From: Stentor coeruleus
Taxonomy: Eukaryota > Ciliophora > Heterotrichea > Heterotrichida > Stentoridae
Direction: 5' to 3'
Assembly: GCA_001970955.1 (NCBI GenBank)
Contig: MPUH01000220.1
Coordinates: forward strand, 1-64,000
DNA: 64,000 bases
The notes beneath the pieces are model-generated. The model made no database searches and was not told the DNA's origin. It saw only the letters and a list, made by a program, of their open reading frames with translations. Positions 1 to 9,023 of the stretch are shown here, one piece after another. The position numbers were made by a program, and so were the translations under genes. Position 1 is the first letter of the stretch. The number at the start of each line of letters is the position of its first letter.

Positions 1-325
1 TTCTAGTGCTATTAAGTTCTTCGTTTTCATGGACTTGCATTGAATACTTCCTATTATGAGACTGTTTAGTGTTTTTCTTAATATTAGCAAAAAGTATTGA
101 AGGGCTTAAAAGGTTTATTTGCTGTGAAGCTATTCTCTGATGTTTACTTTCTGAACTAAAAGATGCCTCAGGACAGATGTCTTTTATTGAAAAGCCTTTA
201 TGATCATTTGAACCTTGTGAACAACTTGATTGACTTTTGTCAAGATCATTATCGTAATTGATACTTGAAAAGGACGAATTATCCAAAGGATTTTTCCAAA
301 TTCCTACAAGACTTGTATTACTCAT
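1..325 (-). CDS. Unknown protein, 5' part only (runs off left edge)
   Basis: An open frame starts at the ATG complement at 323-325 and stays open to base 1, so only about 108 N-terminal codons are visible. It begins MSNTSLVGIWKNPLDN and is rich in Ser, Asn and Lys, with no recognisable domain, signal peptide or membrane segment; it looks disordered. Codon use resembles the neighbouring genes. The region just upstream (326-612) has the G-rich, C-poor + strand typical of the 5' flank of minus-strand genes in this window, which supports the start. Confidence 0.55.
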   Translation of the reverse strand, partial: MSNTSLVGIWKNPLDNSSFSSINYDNDLDKSQSSCSQGSNDHKGFSIKDICPEASFSSESKHQRIASQQINLLSPSILFANIKKNTKQSHNRKYSMQVHENEELNSTR

Positions 326-612
326 TCCGTTAAATTTTATTTAAATTATGTAGTTATTAGTATTTACGTATATTAAAAGTTTTTATATAGTTTAAGATAA
401 GTGATTAAGAGAAGGAGAAGGTATGAAGATTGAGTTGATATTTTTGAAACACAATTTTTGGAGATTATAAAAATTATATTGAAAATGAATTGATTAATTT
501 TGAAATTTTAATTAGATGATATGTTTGATAGAAATTTTATTTATGTTTTAGGATTTTTATTTCATCTATCAATACTCATTTAAGCTTTATTTAATCTAAA
601 GATATTCTTTAT

Positions 613-1386
613 CTATTCATCATATTCATGTCCAGATACTGCTTTATCACACCAAATAAATATTGTATATTTATTCAAAACTTCCTTTAATCCGCCTTCC
701 TTAGAAACCCTATCAGGACCAAAAACTTTTTTAAAAACACTTCTATTTTCATTCTCTATTATATCTTCCTCATACATTTCAGCAATAAAATCATCCCCAT
801 CATTCGTTGCAAGTATCAAAAAGTTGTTCTTCCATTCAAAGCATTCTAATAACCTTTTACAATCATCTACAGTCAAAAAAATTGCAGTATGATCTGAAGG
901 AAATTTATTCACAACACTATAAGCCTTAGAATTATAAAAACTTTCATCCCAACCTTTAGGATTATCATCAAATTTTATCGCTATATCCCTAATTTTTTCA
1001 AGTCTAGTTTTTAAATCAATAAAATGTAAGTGAATACCTAACAAAATTTCGTGAATTGAATTACAAGTTGCAATATAGGAAAAAGACCCATTTTTTGCAT
1101 ACCTCCACCTTTTATTATGGTCCCAACCATTGATTTTAAGAGGATCATTTATAATTTCACAGTCTTCGAACATACTTAAAGATATTTTTTTAGGAAGTTC
1201 TTTATATATCTGATCAAAAATTATATATTCGTAGATGACGTGTTTTTCTAAAAAAGTTAATATGATTTTAATATTCATATTATCGATTTCTGTTTCATTA
1301 TAAACTACTTTATGTTTACAGCATTCGCATTCTAATAGTTTATCTTTCGCAAATTTCTCAAAAGCCAAATATAGATTATCAGACAT
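613..1386 (-). CDS. Unknown 257-aa protein with N-terminal Cys cluster
   Basis: Complete single-exon frame, ATG at 1386, stop at 613. I do not recognise the family. Near the N-terminus is a Cys cluster, ECECCKHK (about residues 19-26). The rest is mixed alpha/beta in character with several acidic patches and the segment LTVDDCKRLLECFEWKNN near residue 175. No signal peptide or membrane segment. A soluble protein is likely; any function would be a guess. Coding quality is good: long frame, no low-complexity runs, and Trp written TGG. Confidence 0.75.
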   Translation of the reverse strand: MSDNLYLAFEKFAKDKLLECECCKHKVVYNETEIDNMNIKIILTFLEKHVIYEYIIFDQIYKELPKKISLSMFEDCEIINDPLKINGWDHNKRWRYAKNGSFSYIATCNSIHEILLGIHLHFIDLKTRLEKIRDIAIKFDDNPKGWDESFYNSKAYSVVNKFPSDHTAIFLTVDDCKRLLECFEWKNNFLILATNDGDDFIAEMYEEDIIENENRSVFKKVFGPDRVSKEGGLKEVLNKYTIFIWCDKAVSGHEYDE

Positions 1387-1831
1387 ATTTTATATGCTAA
1401 TTAAATTTTATACATATTTTACTTTTTGGAATTTTAGATATACTAAAGAGTATTATAAACTACCGACTAAAGTATTATAAATTTTAGTTAAAAAATTTAA
1501 AAACTCTTCAATGTGATCAATAATCTTACACATAAATTCATTTTCAATTACCAATTCCAAAATATTCAATCCTATTAACATTTTCTTCTAATTTCTTGGT
1601 ATAAACATTCTATTTTTCTATATAATCCACATTCTAACACTTTCTTTATTTTTCTTTAACACTTCAAATCCAATCACATACCCCATTTTCCAATCTCTCG
1701 CCAAATTCTCAATTAAATTTCTTAGCAACAATAATATCCATATCTTCCAAGATATTCTTACTAGCCAATAGGATTCATTACCTTGCCTAATTTTTTAATA
1801 TAAAAATGAGACAAACTAAAAAAATTTTATA
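1387..1831. other. Intergenic, divergent promoter region
   Basis: Between an unknown minus-strand gene and histone H2B. Most of it (about 1500-1830) is C-rich and G-poor on the + strand, as in other 5' flanks of + strand genes here. No coding, RNA gene or clear promoter motif seen. Confidence 0.6.
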
Positions 1832-2185
1832 ATGGTCAAAGATTCTAAGAAAGTCGAAAAGAAAGCAGCAGCCCCAGTCAAACACACAGATAAGAAGAAA
1901 ACCAAGAAAAGATCAGAAACCTTTTCTCTTTATATCTACAGAGTCCTCAAACAAGTTCATCCTGATATTGGCATTTCCAAGAAATCAATGAGTATCATGA
2001 ACTCATTCATCAACGATATTTTCGAGAAAAGCTGTCTTGAATCTAGTAAGCTTGTTAGATATGGGAAAAAAAGAACACTTTCAAGCAGAGAAGTACAAAC
2101 TAGTGTAAGACTTATTCTTCCAGGAGAACTCGCTAAGCATGCTGTAAGTGAAGGTACTAAAGCTGTTACGAAGTTTGCTAGTTAA
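1832..2185 (+). CDS. Histone H2B
   Basis: Core nucleosomal histone; pairs with H2A to form the H2A-H2B dimer. The 117-aa length fits H2B. Residues 1-30 are a Lys-rich tail; the histone fold follows, with [18 protein letters not shown] (32-49), [17 protein letters not shown] (51-67), a basic loop ending RTLSSREVQ (81-89), and the C-terminal helix [20 protein letters not shown], which carries the H2B-specific [11 protein letters not shown] motif with the usual ubiquitylated Lys. Single exon, TAA stop. The tail is shorter than in animals, as is usual in protists. Only one copy and no other histone gene is in the window. Confidence 0.97.
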   Translation: MVKDSKKVEKKAAAPVKHTDKKKTKKRSETFSLYIYRVLKQVHPDIGISKKSMSIMNSFINDIFEKSCLESSKLVRYGKKRTLSSREVQTSVRLILPGELAKHAVSEGTKAVTKFAS

Positions 2186-2230
2186 TTAACTAAAAAATAA
2201 ACATAGACTTTTTTTAAAGTTTTTTTTAAT

Positions 2231-3949
2231 CTAAATTTCTATCTCTTCTTCAACTTGGGTTATTTCTTTAATCAAATAATCACAAAGTTCTTCTTGAGAA
2301 AAATGACTATCACCATCGGTATCTGCTTTTTTTATAAAATTATCCATCTCATCATCTCCAACTTCTATAAATTCATTTCGTATCTCATCTTTTGTCAACA
2401 CGCTTTTGCCAAGTTTTTTAAAGTAAAGTGTAATCATTCCTTTTAGATCTACTGTTCCCCAGTCTATCGAGTTCACAATATAATCTTGGTATTCTATATG
2501 CAAATCCTGTTTTTCATCTAATTTTATTTCTTCCTCATCAGTATTTATACTCATACGTCTGATAATATCATTATCTAACACCCCACTACAATTGTCATCT
2601 AAGCTTTTAAATTCTTTAGATGCTATTTTTTCTTCCTCTTCACATTTGGCTATACCTAAATTAACTAATTTTTTTAACATAACATTTGTGAAATTTTTCT
2701 ATATATCTTATACCTGGCTGTTATTAACACAATTTATTATCGTTTTTTTTTTCTGTTCAAAGTTAAAGTCCTCAGGAATTTTATCTTTTTTAAAATAATC
2801 ATGTCTCATCGCTGTTAGTGCTGATATTCTTCTATCATAAGCCTGATTTAGCATTTGTTTCATAAGATCTTTACCTTCATCTGATAAAATTTGACTAGAA
2901 ATTTCATTTACAAAATAAATATCATCACTATTTGTATCAAACTTTTTTTTAGGTATAAAAGGGTTTTTGAATCTTGGTGTATCAGCATAATATTGTGATT
3001 CTGATGATTGCATTTTAGAAAAATGTTTCGTGTTTAATTGTAAATCAGATGGAGGTAAATTCCCAGTACATAAAATATAAAATATTATTCCAGCACTCCA
3101 AATATCTGATTGATAATAATATTCTTTTTTAAAAGTTTCAGGTGCTCTATAATGAAACTGTCCAAATTTTTTATGCGTTTTGGTATTTTTAATTTCTCTT
3201 TGATTCATTCTACCAATATTTAATGGGATTATATTTGATTTTCTTGCCTCATTAATTTCGACTGGTTTATAATTCGACCCTGAACGTACCATCCTATAAT
3301 TATCTTCTTCAACAAGACTATCCTGAGCTCTAAAAATTTCTTCATTTATAGGAGATCTGATGTAGCGCATTGATTGACGTGTTCTAAACCTGGGTATTTC
3401 TTCGACAATCTGAGCTAGTCTAAAGTCTATTAAAGTTAGCTCATCTCCATCAACTAAAAAATTTTCTGGGCGGATATCTTTATGGATTATATTATGACTA
3501 TGGCATATAGATAAAGCATAAAGTATTTGTTTCATGAAATATTTAATTTCTTCAGCCTTAAAAAGAACAGATGGGAAATGAGAGTTTTCAGCCTCTTCTT
3601 TATTTTTGAGGATTTTTTCCATAAGAGTTTCTGGGTTGATTTTTTCATAGACTAAATAGTAGCTATATGGCATTTCAAAGACTTCATAAAGTTTGACTAT
3701 GTTTGGGCATTGAACATTTTGAAGGACTTTAATAGTTTCACTTAGCTGTTTATAATCTTCTTCAGTCATTTTAGATCTTGAAATCTCTTGTATAGCTCTT
3801 TGATACTTAAAATCTCTAGACTCTGCATCATAAATTATACTGAATTCTCCGATTGCTATATGTCCTTTGATCTCATAATCAACTTTAATGTTTCTTTTAA
3901 AGAACTTGTTACTGTTGTCTAATTTGAGTGTGCTTGATTGTCCACCCAT
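2231..3949 (-). CDS. CDPK-like protein kinase with EF-hands, probable pseudokinase
   Basis: Two frames (3949-2714 and 2698-2231) join through a 15-nt intron to give 567 aa. The ATG at 3949 is preferred over one at 4033 because it yields MGGQSS, an N-myristoylation start typical of CDPKs. A kinase domain spans about residues 28-385 and a C-terminal EF-hand region follows; the last loop, DTDGDSHFSQEE, is canonical, the first (DDNCSGVLDNDI) is weak, and two middle ones are degenerate. Key kinase residues are altered: the Gly loop reads IGEFSIIY, the VAIK Lys is Gln (AIQ, 54), and DFG is DFR (175-177), while the catalytic Asp (HKD, 158) and APE remain. About 65 extra residues lie between DFR and APE. 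CDPKs act in Ca2+ signalling at membranes; here ATP-dependent activity is doubtful, so a Ca2+-controlled scaffold role is inferred. Confidence 0.85.
2699..2713 (-). other. 15-nt intron in CDPK-like gene
   Basis: gtataagatatatag on the coding strand. It contains the in-frame TAG that would end the kinase part, and its removal joins NNSQ to KNFTNVMLKK and the EF-hands. A is at position 10. Confidence 0.85.
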
Positions 3950-4331
3950 TATATTTTTATTAAAAATACTAAGATTATTGCAGACAAGATAAAAATCACG
4001 AATTTTACAAACATAATGTTTATATCTAAACAAAAAGTAAAACTTATAATACTCCTTAAATCATAAACATTTAAACCTTAAAATCATTCATAAAATCCTA
4101 TAAAAACTTATCTTCATCATCCTTAACACCATTTCCTAACCTATATTTATTTCTTATCATTCAAATCCTATATTCAAAATTCTTAATACTAACTCCAAAA
4201 TATTATGATAATTCAATAATCATATCACTATAATCCAAATACCATTCAAAAATACACATTTCATATTACCCATAACCCTCCTTTATAGTCATGAACATTT
4301 CTAACTAATATTAAATCCCATATAATAAACA
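3950..4331. other. Intergenic, divergent promoter region
   Basis: Lies between the CDPK-like gene and QCR6. From about 4035 onward the + strand is strikingly poor in G. A short open frame on the minus strand here overlaps QCR6 and is not credible. No element recognised. Confidence 0.55.
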
Positions 4332-4730
4332 ATGGCAGAATTATCAGCAGACGAACTGCACCACAAAGTCCTAGAAACTCTGAAAAACGGTGAAGACCCC
4401 AAATCATTTGTCCTTGAATGGTGTAAGCCTCAGTGCCTTGACTCATTTGCCGTGCTCAAAAGGTGTGAGACAGCTCTCAAGATCATCAAAACCTCAGACC
4501 CGGAAAAAAGCTGCCTTTTCAGATATCGTCAATGGGTAGAATGTGTTGAAAACTGTGCCCAACCGCAGATTTTCCACCATTTGCATAGTGCTCATAACAG
4601 AGGCAAGCTTGATCCGTTCTTCGATAACGTGTGGACATTGAGATATTTGTTCGCTCCATTATATCCATTTGTGAGAATTCTTATTGGAGCCAAGAGGATG
4701 AACGTTCTTGAAGGATGCCCTATTGAGTAG
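4332..4730 (+). CDS. Complex III hinge protein (QCR6/UQCRH-like)
   Basis: Small subunit of mitochondrial cytochrome bc1 complex that helps dock cytochrome c to cytochrome c1. The Cys pattern C31-x3-C35-x9-C45 ... C61-x9-C71-x3-C75 matches the plant QCR6 pattern, and the flanking words (WCKPQC, CVENCAQPQIFHHL) follow the same layout as CKPKC and CVxKCVAxKLFxKL in that family. The twin helices held by disulphides would form in the intermembrane space. At 132 aa it is longer than the usual 70-90 because of a C-terminal extension (about 95-132) with a hydrophobic stretch, YLFAPLYPFVRILIGA, not typical of QCR6. GC content is higher than in the neighbours, as expected for a highly expressed gene. 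Single exon, TAG stop. Confidence 0.8.
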   Translation: MAELSADELHHKVLETLKNGEDPKSFVLEWCKPQCLDSFAVLKRCETALKIIKTSDPEKSCLFRYRQWVECVENCAQPQIFHHLHSAHNRGKLDPFFDNVWTLRYLFAPLYPFVRILIGAKRMNVLEGCPIE

Positions 4731-4737
4731 CTAAAAC

Positions 4738-4993
4738 TTTTAGCGAATTAAGTTCTAAATATGAGTGAAAATTTTTATGGGAGGATTCCCATGGAAGATT
4801 TGGGTTGGGAATTATGTTGAGGATTTTTGTTGATGATATAAGATATGATGTGATTTGGGTTAGAGNTTTTAGCGAATTAAGTTCTAAATATGAGTGAAAA
4901 TTTTTATGGGAGGATTCCCATGGAAGATTTTGGTTGGGAATTATGTTGAGGATTTTTGTTGATGATATAAGATATGATGTGATTTGGGTTAGA
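4738..4993 (+). repeat. Direct duplication around N at 4866 (assembly artefact)
   Basis: Bases 4738-4865 and 4867-4993 are almost the same sequence, with one clear mismatch, separated by a single N. This is the mark of two overlapping contig ends joined without merging. The real length here is about 128 nt shorter. Each copy contains a perfect hairpin, ATGGGA-GGAT-TCCCAT (4777-4792), about 45 nt after the QCR6 stop. Confidence 0.85.
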
Positions 4994-5518
4994 TGTTTGT
5001 AGATGTGAGGTTATGATTAGAGTGTTAGTTAAGAGTTTAAAGAGTTATTTTAGGCCATAAGTCATGAGAGGTAAAAGGAAATATTTTTGAGGTGTAGTTT
5101 GTGTTTGGATTGAAGACTTGGTTTGAATAGATGATTTTTTTTTTAGATATAAAAAAACACTACAGGAATCCTAGTGTATATTTTTTAAAAACAAAATTCA
5201 AATCTTTTAGCTTTTAGGTATGAACTATGATTTAATCCTTCTTGCAGTTAGGAAATAAATAAAATCCAGATTATTTTTGTATAAACCAGCATCTCTTTCC
5301 TTATAGAAATCTTTTATTACAAAAACAAGTAAAACTTATAAGCTATCAAATCATATACCAACCCAAACTTCAACCCCTAGTTTATCTTCAAAACCAAGCC
5401 TTTAATCCTCTTAAATCTTCTTTCAATTTTCACCTAAAATCAGTTATAATGAAAAACCAACCATTATTAAAATCCATGGTTAACATAAACTTTATCTTCA
5501 CATCTTAATAATTACTTT
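4994..5518. other. Intergenic between convergent genes
   Basis: Noncoding, AT-rich. The + strand is G-rich up to about 5150 (3' flank of QCR6) and becomes C-rich from about 5330 (3' flank of the minus-strand family member A), so the skew switches between the two gene ends. No gene seen. Confidence 0.55.
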
Positions 5519-6292
5519 TTAACTAAATACCTCTGTAGTCGTAACACTTTCATCATCCAACTTATGTTTCTTCCTTGGCACACCATCACAATTTAGCTTC
5601 CTAGCCTTAATGACAAAATTTGGGATAATCAAAGGTTTGATATTAGATAAATTCTTAGCAGCCACAACCAAAAAGAAACACCCATTTCTAAAATGAGAAG
5701 TGACTTCTTTTATAACAATTTTTCTAAACAAAACACTACTGTTTCCATCAGCATCTGTTGTCCCTCTCATGATTTTATCCCCAGAAGTATTAATCTTCAT
5801 GAGTTTTGGAGGACTTTCAGTAGTAAAAAGCATTATAGTAAACCCAGTACTTGTTGGCAAAGTAACTTTCTGTCCATTATTATCAATAATCTGTAACAGC
5901 ATAGAAAAAGCTTTTTCTTTAAAGGCAGGACTAGGAAGTTCGCTTATAAGTTGAAGATTGTAATCATGCTGACAATTGTCGCCGCAGAGGATTTTCAAGA
6001 GTTTTTCAGGGTTAGTGACTTCTTCTGAAGAAAATTCAACTTGTTTTGATTGTTTGAGACCCAAAGTTTGACTGAGGGAATTGATTTTTTCTGCTGTTAG
6101 TCTGGCATCTTCACTGATTTTCTTGATCATTTCATTCTGTTGGGTTATCATTTTAAACAGTGACATTATCAGTGCCCCTTCATGAGGGTTGATTAGAGGG
6201 ATTGGGATAGGTTTTATGACTCCTGAGGATTTAGAAAGACAACAACTACAGCTGCCGTCGATTTTCTTGCAGAGATTATTTAGGTTGCACAT
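5519..6292 (-). CDS. Family member A: Cys-signature / beta-domain / basic-tail protein
   Basis: First of five paralogues in this window; the family is unknown to me. The 257 residues show: N-terminal MCNLNNLCKKIDGSCSC with Cys at 2, 8, 15 and 17 (plus 18); IKPIPIP near residue 26; a helical segment, about 40-80, with heptad-like leucines; then a conserved domain, about 95-235, opening LCGDNCQHDYNLQL and including AFKEKAFSMLLQI, SPPKLMKINTSGDKIMRG, KEVTSHFRNGCFFLVV and IKPLIIPNFVIKARK; and a basic stretch PRKKHKL that resembles a nuclear localisation signal. The predicted domain is mostly beta strands. No signal peptide or membrane segment. Single exon; ATG at 6292 conserves the MC start shared by all members. 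A nuclear role is inferred, not shown. Confidence 0.85.
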   Translation of the reverse strand: MCNLNNLCKKIDGSCSCCLSKSSGVIKPIPIPLINPHEGALIMSLFKMITQQNEMIKKISEDARLTAEKINSLSQTLGLKQSKQVEFSSEEVTNPEKLLKILCGDNCQHDYNLQLISELPSPAFKEKAFSMLLQIIDNNGQKVTLPTSTGFTIMLFTTESPPKLMKINTSGDKIMRGTTDADGNSSVLFRKIVIKEVTSHFRNGCFFLVVAAKNLSNIKPLIIPNFVIKARKLNCDGVPRKKHKLDDESVTTTEVFS

Positions 6293-7512
6293 TATATTAG
6301 GTTGAAAAGTATGGTGGATATTTACTGAGATAAGGGATAAGCAGGAAAATCGAAAGAAAAAGAAGGGTTTTCGAATAAAAAACTTGGAGGAATAAGAAGG
6401 GTTTTTGAAATGCTGAAAATGTTGTGAGGAGATTTATGTGATTTATTGGTTTAATTATGCATGTGTTGTATTAGAAGAATTGATGTAGGATTTTTTGGGT
6501 ATTTTCATAGGTATTATGGATTAAATATTTAGAATTTGATAGGCTTTAGATGTGCTTGGAGATAAGTTTGTTACAATTTGAGTTGTGCTGGTGAATTTTT
6601 TAGCATCTGACTTGAATTTTACTTTTTATAAAATTTATTGTCGAAATTGAGAATCTTGAAAAGGTGAGGTTTAGTGTAAGTTTGAATGTGAAAGTTATGG
6701 TTTCTGTGAAAAAAATAATAATCTTTGAAATATGATGAATTTATAAATTAAATGTATTTATTCTAGGTTTAGAAATCTAGAAACGAGTTTTTGTCTTGCT
6801 TTGTGGTTTTGTGTCTGAAATTAGGAAATCTTAAAGATTGTGTAATATAATGATTGGGTTAGGTGAAGTATGAGTTTTTAGTTAGAGTTTACTAGGGTAG
6901 ACATCTTTGATTATTTAGATTTGAACCTATTTTACTAAGCATAAAATTACTATTATAAAAACAGAAAATAAATGGAATATTTATAAAGTTACTTTAAATG
7001 CGCTATTTGTACAAGTAAATTTATAATAAAAAAAAAAACACTTTCATAATGTTTATAAGAAGTTTTATGTTTGGATATAAAGTAAAAAACCCTCAATAGT
7101 ATTATATGATTTTAAATAGAGTTATTGGTAATTATGTTACTGTTGGGATAACTCATTATATAATTTATTATGTCTAAGTCAATCATGCTTAAAAAGATTC
7201 CTAAACCAATTTCTACATCAAAAACTAATTTTCCAATACAAAATTTCTATTATCCAATTTACCAAAACTTTTATCTTAATTTTCCTAACTTTAATTCAAA
7301 ATATTATCAAAAGCATCCATCTTATTGCCTATTAAAATTCTCTTTTATCTATTTCAATCATTAACTAATTTTTATTCATTCTTCAATAAAACTAAAATCT
7401 ATCTAAAAATATCCCTGTTCAAAAAGCCAAAAAATCAAACTAACAGAACATATTCCAAAATAAATATCCCTCTTACAATTAAAAATTATATTTTCCTATC
7501 ATCCTATATAAA
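6293..7512. other. Intergenic region
   Basis: About 1.2 kb, AT-rich. The + strand is G-rich after the start of member A (its 5' flank) until about 6900 and C-rich and G-poor from about 7190 to 7510 (3' flank of the next minus-strand gene). Short + strand frames at 7170-7558 are Asn/Tyr/Phe-rich products of this composition and are not accepted as genes. Confidence 0.55.
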
Positions 7513-8256
7513 TTATTCTATTAATTGCTTCTTATACCATCCAAAGGTGAAAATATAAACCAAAACTGGTAAGAATCTATAATTCTGAGATATTTTGCTT
7601 ATTTCTACATTGATATTAAGCAGAGGTTTATCTTTATGAATGCTTTGATAAAAATAAAACAAAGCCGCACTTCCACAAAAGTGCCAAATGCCATGCCAAA
7701 TCCTTAAATAATCATTATCATCATCAAGTCCTTTATAAAAACATATAAACCCAAAGCACATTATACTACAAGCTCTTACAAAATATTTATGGTTTAGTCT
7801 AGGTCTTCTTATAAAAAGCACTTTTCCTATAAGAATTAATAGATAAAGTACAACTGGGACTATCGTATTTTCTAAATCCCATGGATGTTTTGTTTGCATA
7901 AAAAGAGTTAGAAATAACCCTGAGTAACATAAACCACGATCAATATTAGTCTCGTATTTACTTATATATATCCCATCAATGTGATCTAGATTATCCATGA
8001 GGAAAACAAAAAGGTAGATTAGAGATAGTATTGATCCTATGTTGTCTACTCTATGCCATTGAGAAGTTGTTAAGTAAAACTCGCTTATTTCCAAACTTTC
8101 CATGCTATGATACATAAACGAGCACACAAATGTAAAAATCCCAGTCATAAACCCGAAAAGCATTTTCCTGTGATAAACAACATACAAGCAAGGAAAACAC
8201 CACAAGTTACTTAACCCAGTGATTATAAACATAATAATCCTCTCGTAGCTCTGCAT
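7513..8256 (-). CDS. Multi-pass membrane protein of CREST/DUF3522 (TMEM8/PGAP6) type
   Basis: The 247-aa protein has about seven hydrophobic segments. The CREST hydrolase pattern is present: S-x3-H style word FVCSFMYHS in the second segment, an Asp in HRVDNIGSILS at the start of the next, and H-x3-H in YLRIWHGIWHFCG near the C-terminus. These are the metal-binding and catalytic positions of ceramidases, PAQR, Per1 and TMEM8/PGAP6 proteins; PGAP6 is a GPI-specific phospholipase A2. The DUF3522 branch fits best by the order and spacing of the motifs, but sequence similarity is low. Lipid or GPI-anchor hydrolysis in the endomembrane system is inferred. Single exon. Confidence 0.6.
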   Translation of the reverse strand: MQSYERIIMFIITGLSNLWCFPCLYVVYHRKMLFGFMTGIFTFVCSFMYHSMESLEISEFYLTTSQWHRVDNIGSILSLIYLFVFLMDNLDHIDGIYISKYETNIDRGLCYSGLFLTLFMQTKHPWDLENTIVPVVLYLLILIGKVLFIRRPRLNHKYFVRACSIMCFGFICFYKGLDDDNDYLRIWHGIWHFCGSAALFYFYQSIHKDKPLLNINVEISKISQNYRFLPVLVYIFTFGWYKKQLIE

Positions 8257-8670
8257 TTTTATATTATAAATTTAATGAACTACGGTGTGAAATTATGTGT
8301 AATGCTATGAGGATAAATTTTCTATATGCGCTTCAATACCTACTAAAAGTATGTGCTATCTTCCTACTACAATCAATCTTCATCAAGAAAATTACATAGA
8401 GACATATGCTAATTTAAATAGAAAATTCAAACATTATCTATTAGAAAACTTTTATTCAAGATTTCATGTGAAATAATACTAAGTGAAATTGAAATAATCA
8501 TTTTTAACATATATTTAAATATACTCATAGCCTGAAAAACCAAATAGTCTATATATAATGCTATACGTCTTATGTCTTGCATCAAAAAGTTACTTCCTAT
8601 CAGATTTATAATGTATCAAGTAGATGCATCGGTGAAAAAATCCCTGGCTTTCTATATTTTTATAACATAG
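8257..8670. other. Intergenic with a short coding-like frame
   Basis: Mostly AT-rich noncoding DNA. A 41-codon + strand frame at 8351-8476 starts MCYLPTTINLHQENY and has balanced, protein-like composition, unlike the random frames nearby. It may be a tiny gene or a relic of one; no homologue is recognised. Confidence 0.3.
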
Positions 8671-8964
8671 ATGTATAAAAATAACAGTTTATTAGCAGTT
8701 TCTCTTACTGAACTTAATAAATATTTTGAAATCCTAACAAAAATCCCATTTGGCACTGCTTATATTAAATATAACTATTATGTTCACTCAATATTAACAA
8801 ATACACCTGCTAGTGTGTATAAAAATCCCTTTTGGTCTGAAATCACTATACCACAATCTTCAGATGGAGAATATTTACCAGACCAACCTCTATTATCTTA
8901 TCTACAATCATACTTCCAGGATATTATGAAATGCCTAATCCCCATATTTAGTTTCTATATTTAG
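8671..8964 (+). CDS. Possible small unknown protein, 97 aa
   Basis: ATG at 8671, TAG immediately upstream in frame. The product has ordinary amino-acid composition (SLTELNKYFEILTKI; IPQSSDGEYLPDQPLL) and no membrane segment except a short hydrophobic end. It ends 60 nt before the CDKL kinase start, in the same orientation. It could be a real small gene, or with the frame at 8351 a relic of an older one. Not recognised. Confidence 0.35.
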   Translation: MYKNNSLLAVSLTELNKYFEILTKIPFGTAYIKYNYYVHSILTNTPASVYKNPFWSEITIPQSSDGEYLPDQPLLSYLQSYFQDIMKCLIPIFSFYI

Positions 8965-9023
8965 TATCACTTCAAATCCAAATTTGGATATTATTTAGTA
9001 TAAATTTTTTAATATAAATTATT

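Noticed and set aside
3949-4033. Upstream ATG at 4033 as the start of the CDPK-like gene
   Set aside because: The internal ATG gives an MGGQSS myristoylation start, while the 28 residues before it are AT-biased and unlike kinase N-termini.
4738-4993. Real tandem duplication after QCR6
   Set aside because: An N lies exactly between the copies, and the same pattern occurs at every other N in the window.
7170-7558. Two small + strand genes rich in Asn, Tyr and Phe
   Set aside because: They lie in the C-rich, G-poor 3' flank of a minus-strand gene, and their composition is what that DNA gives by chance. No domain or signal is present.
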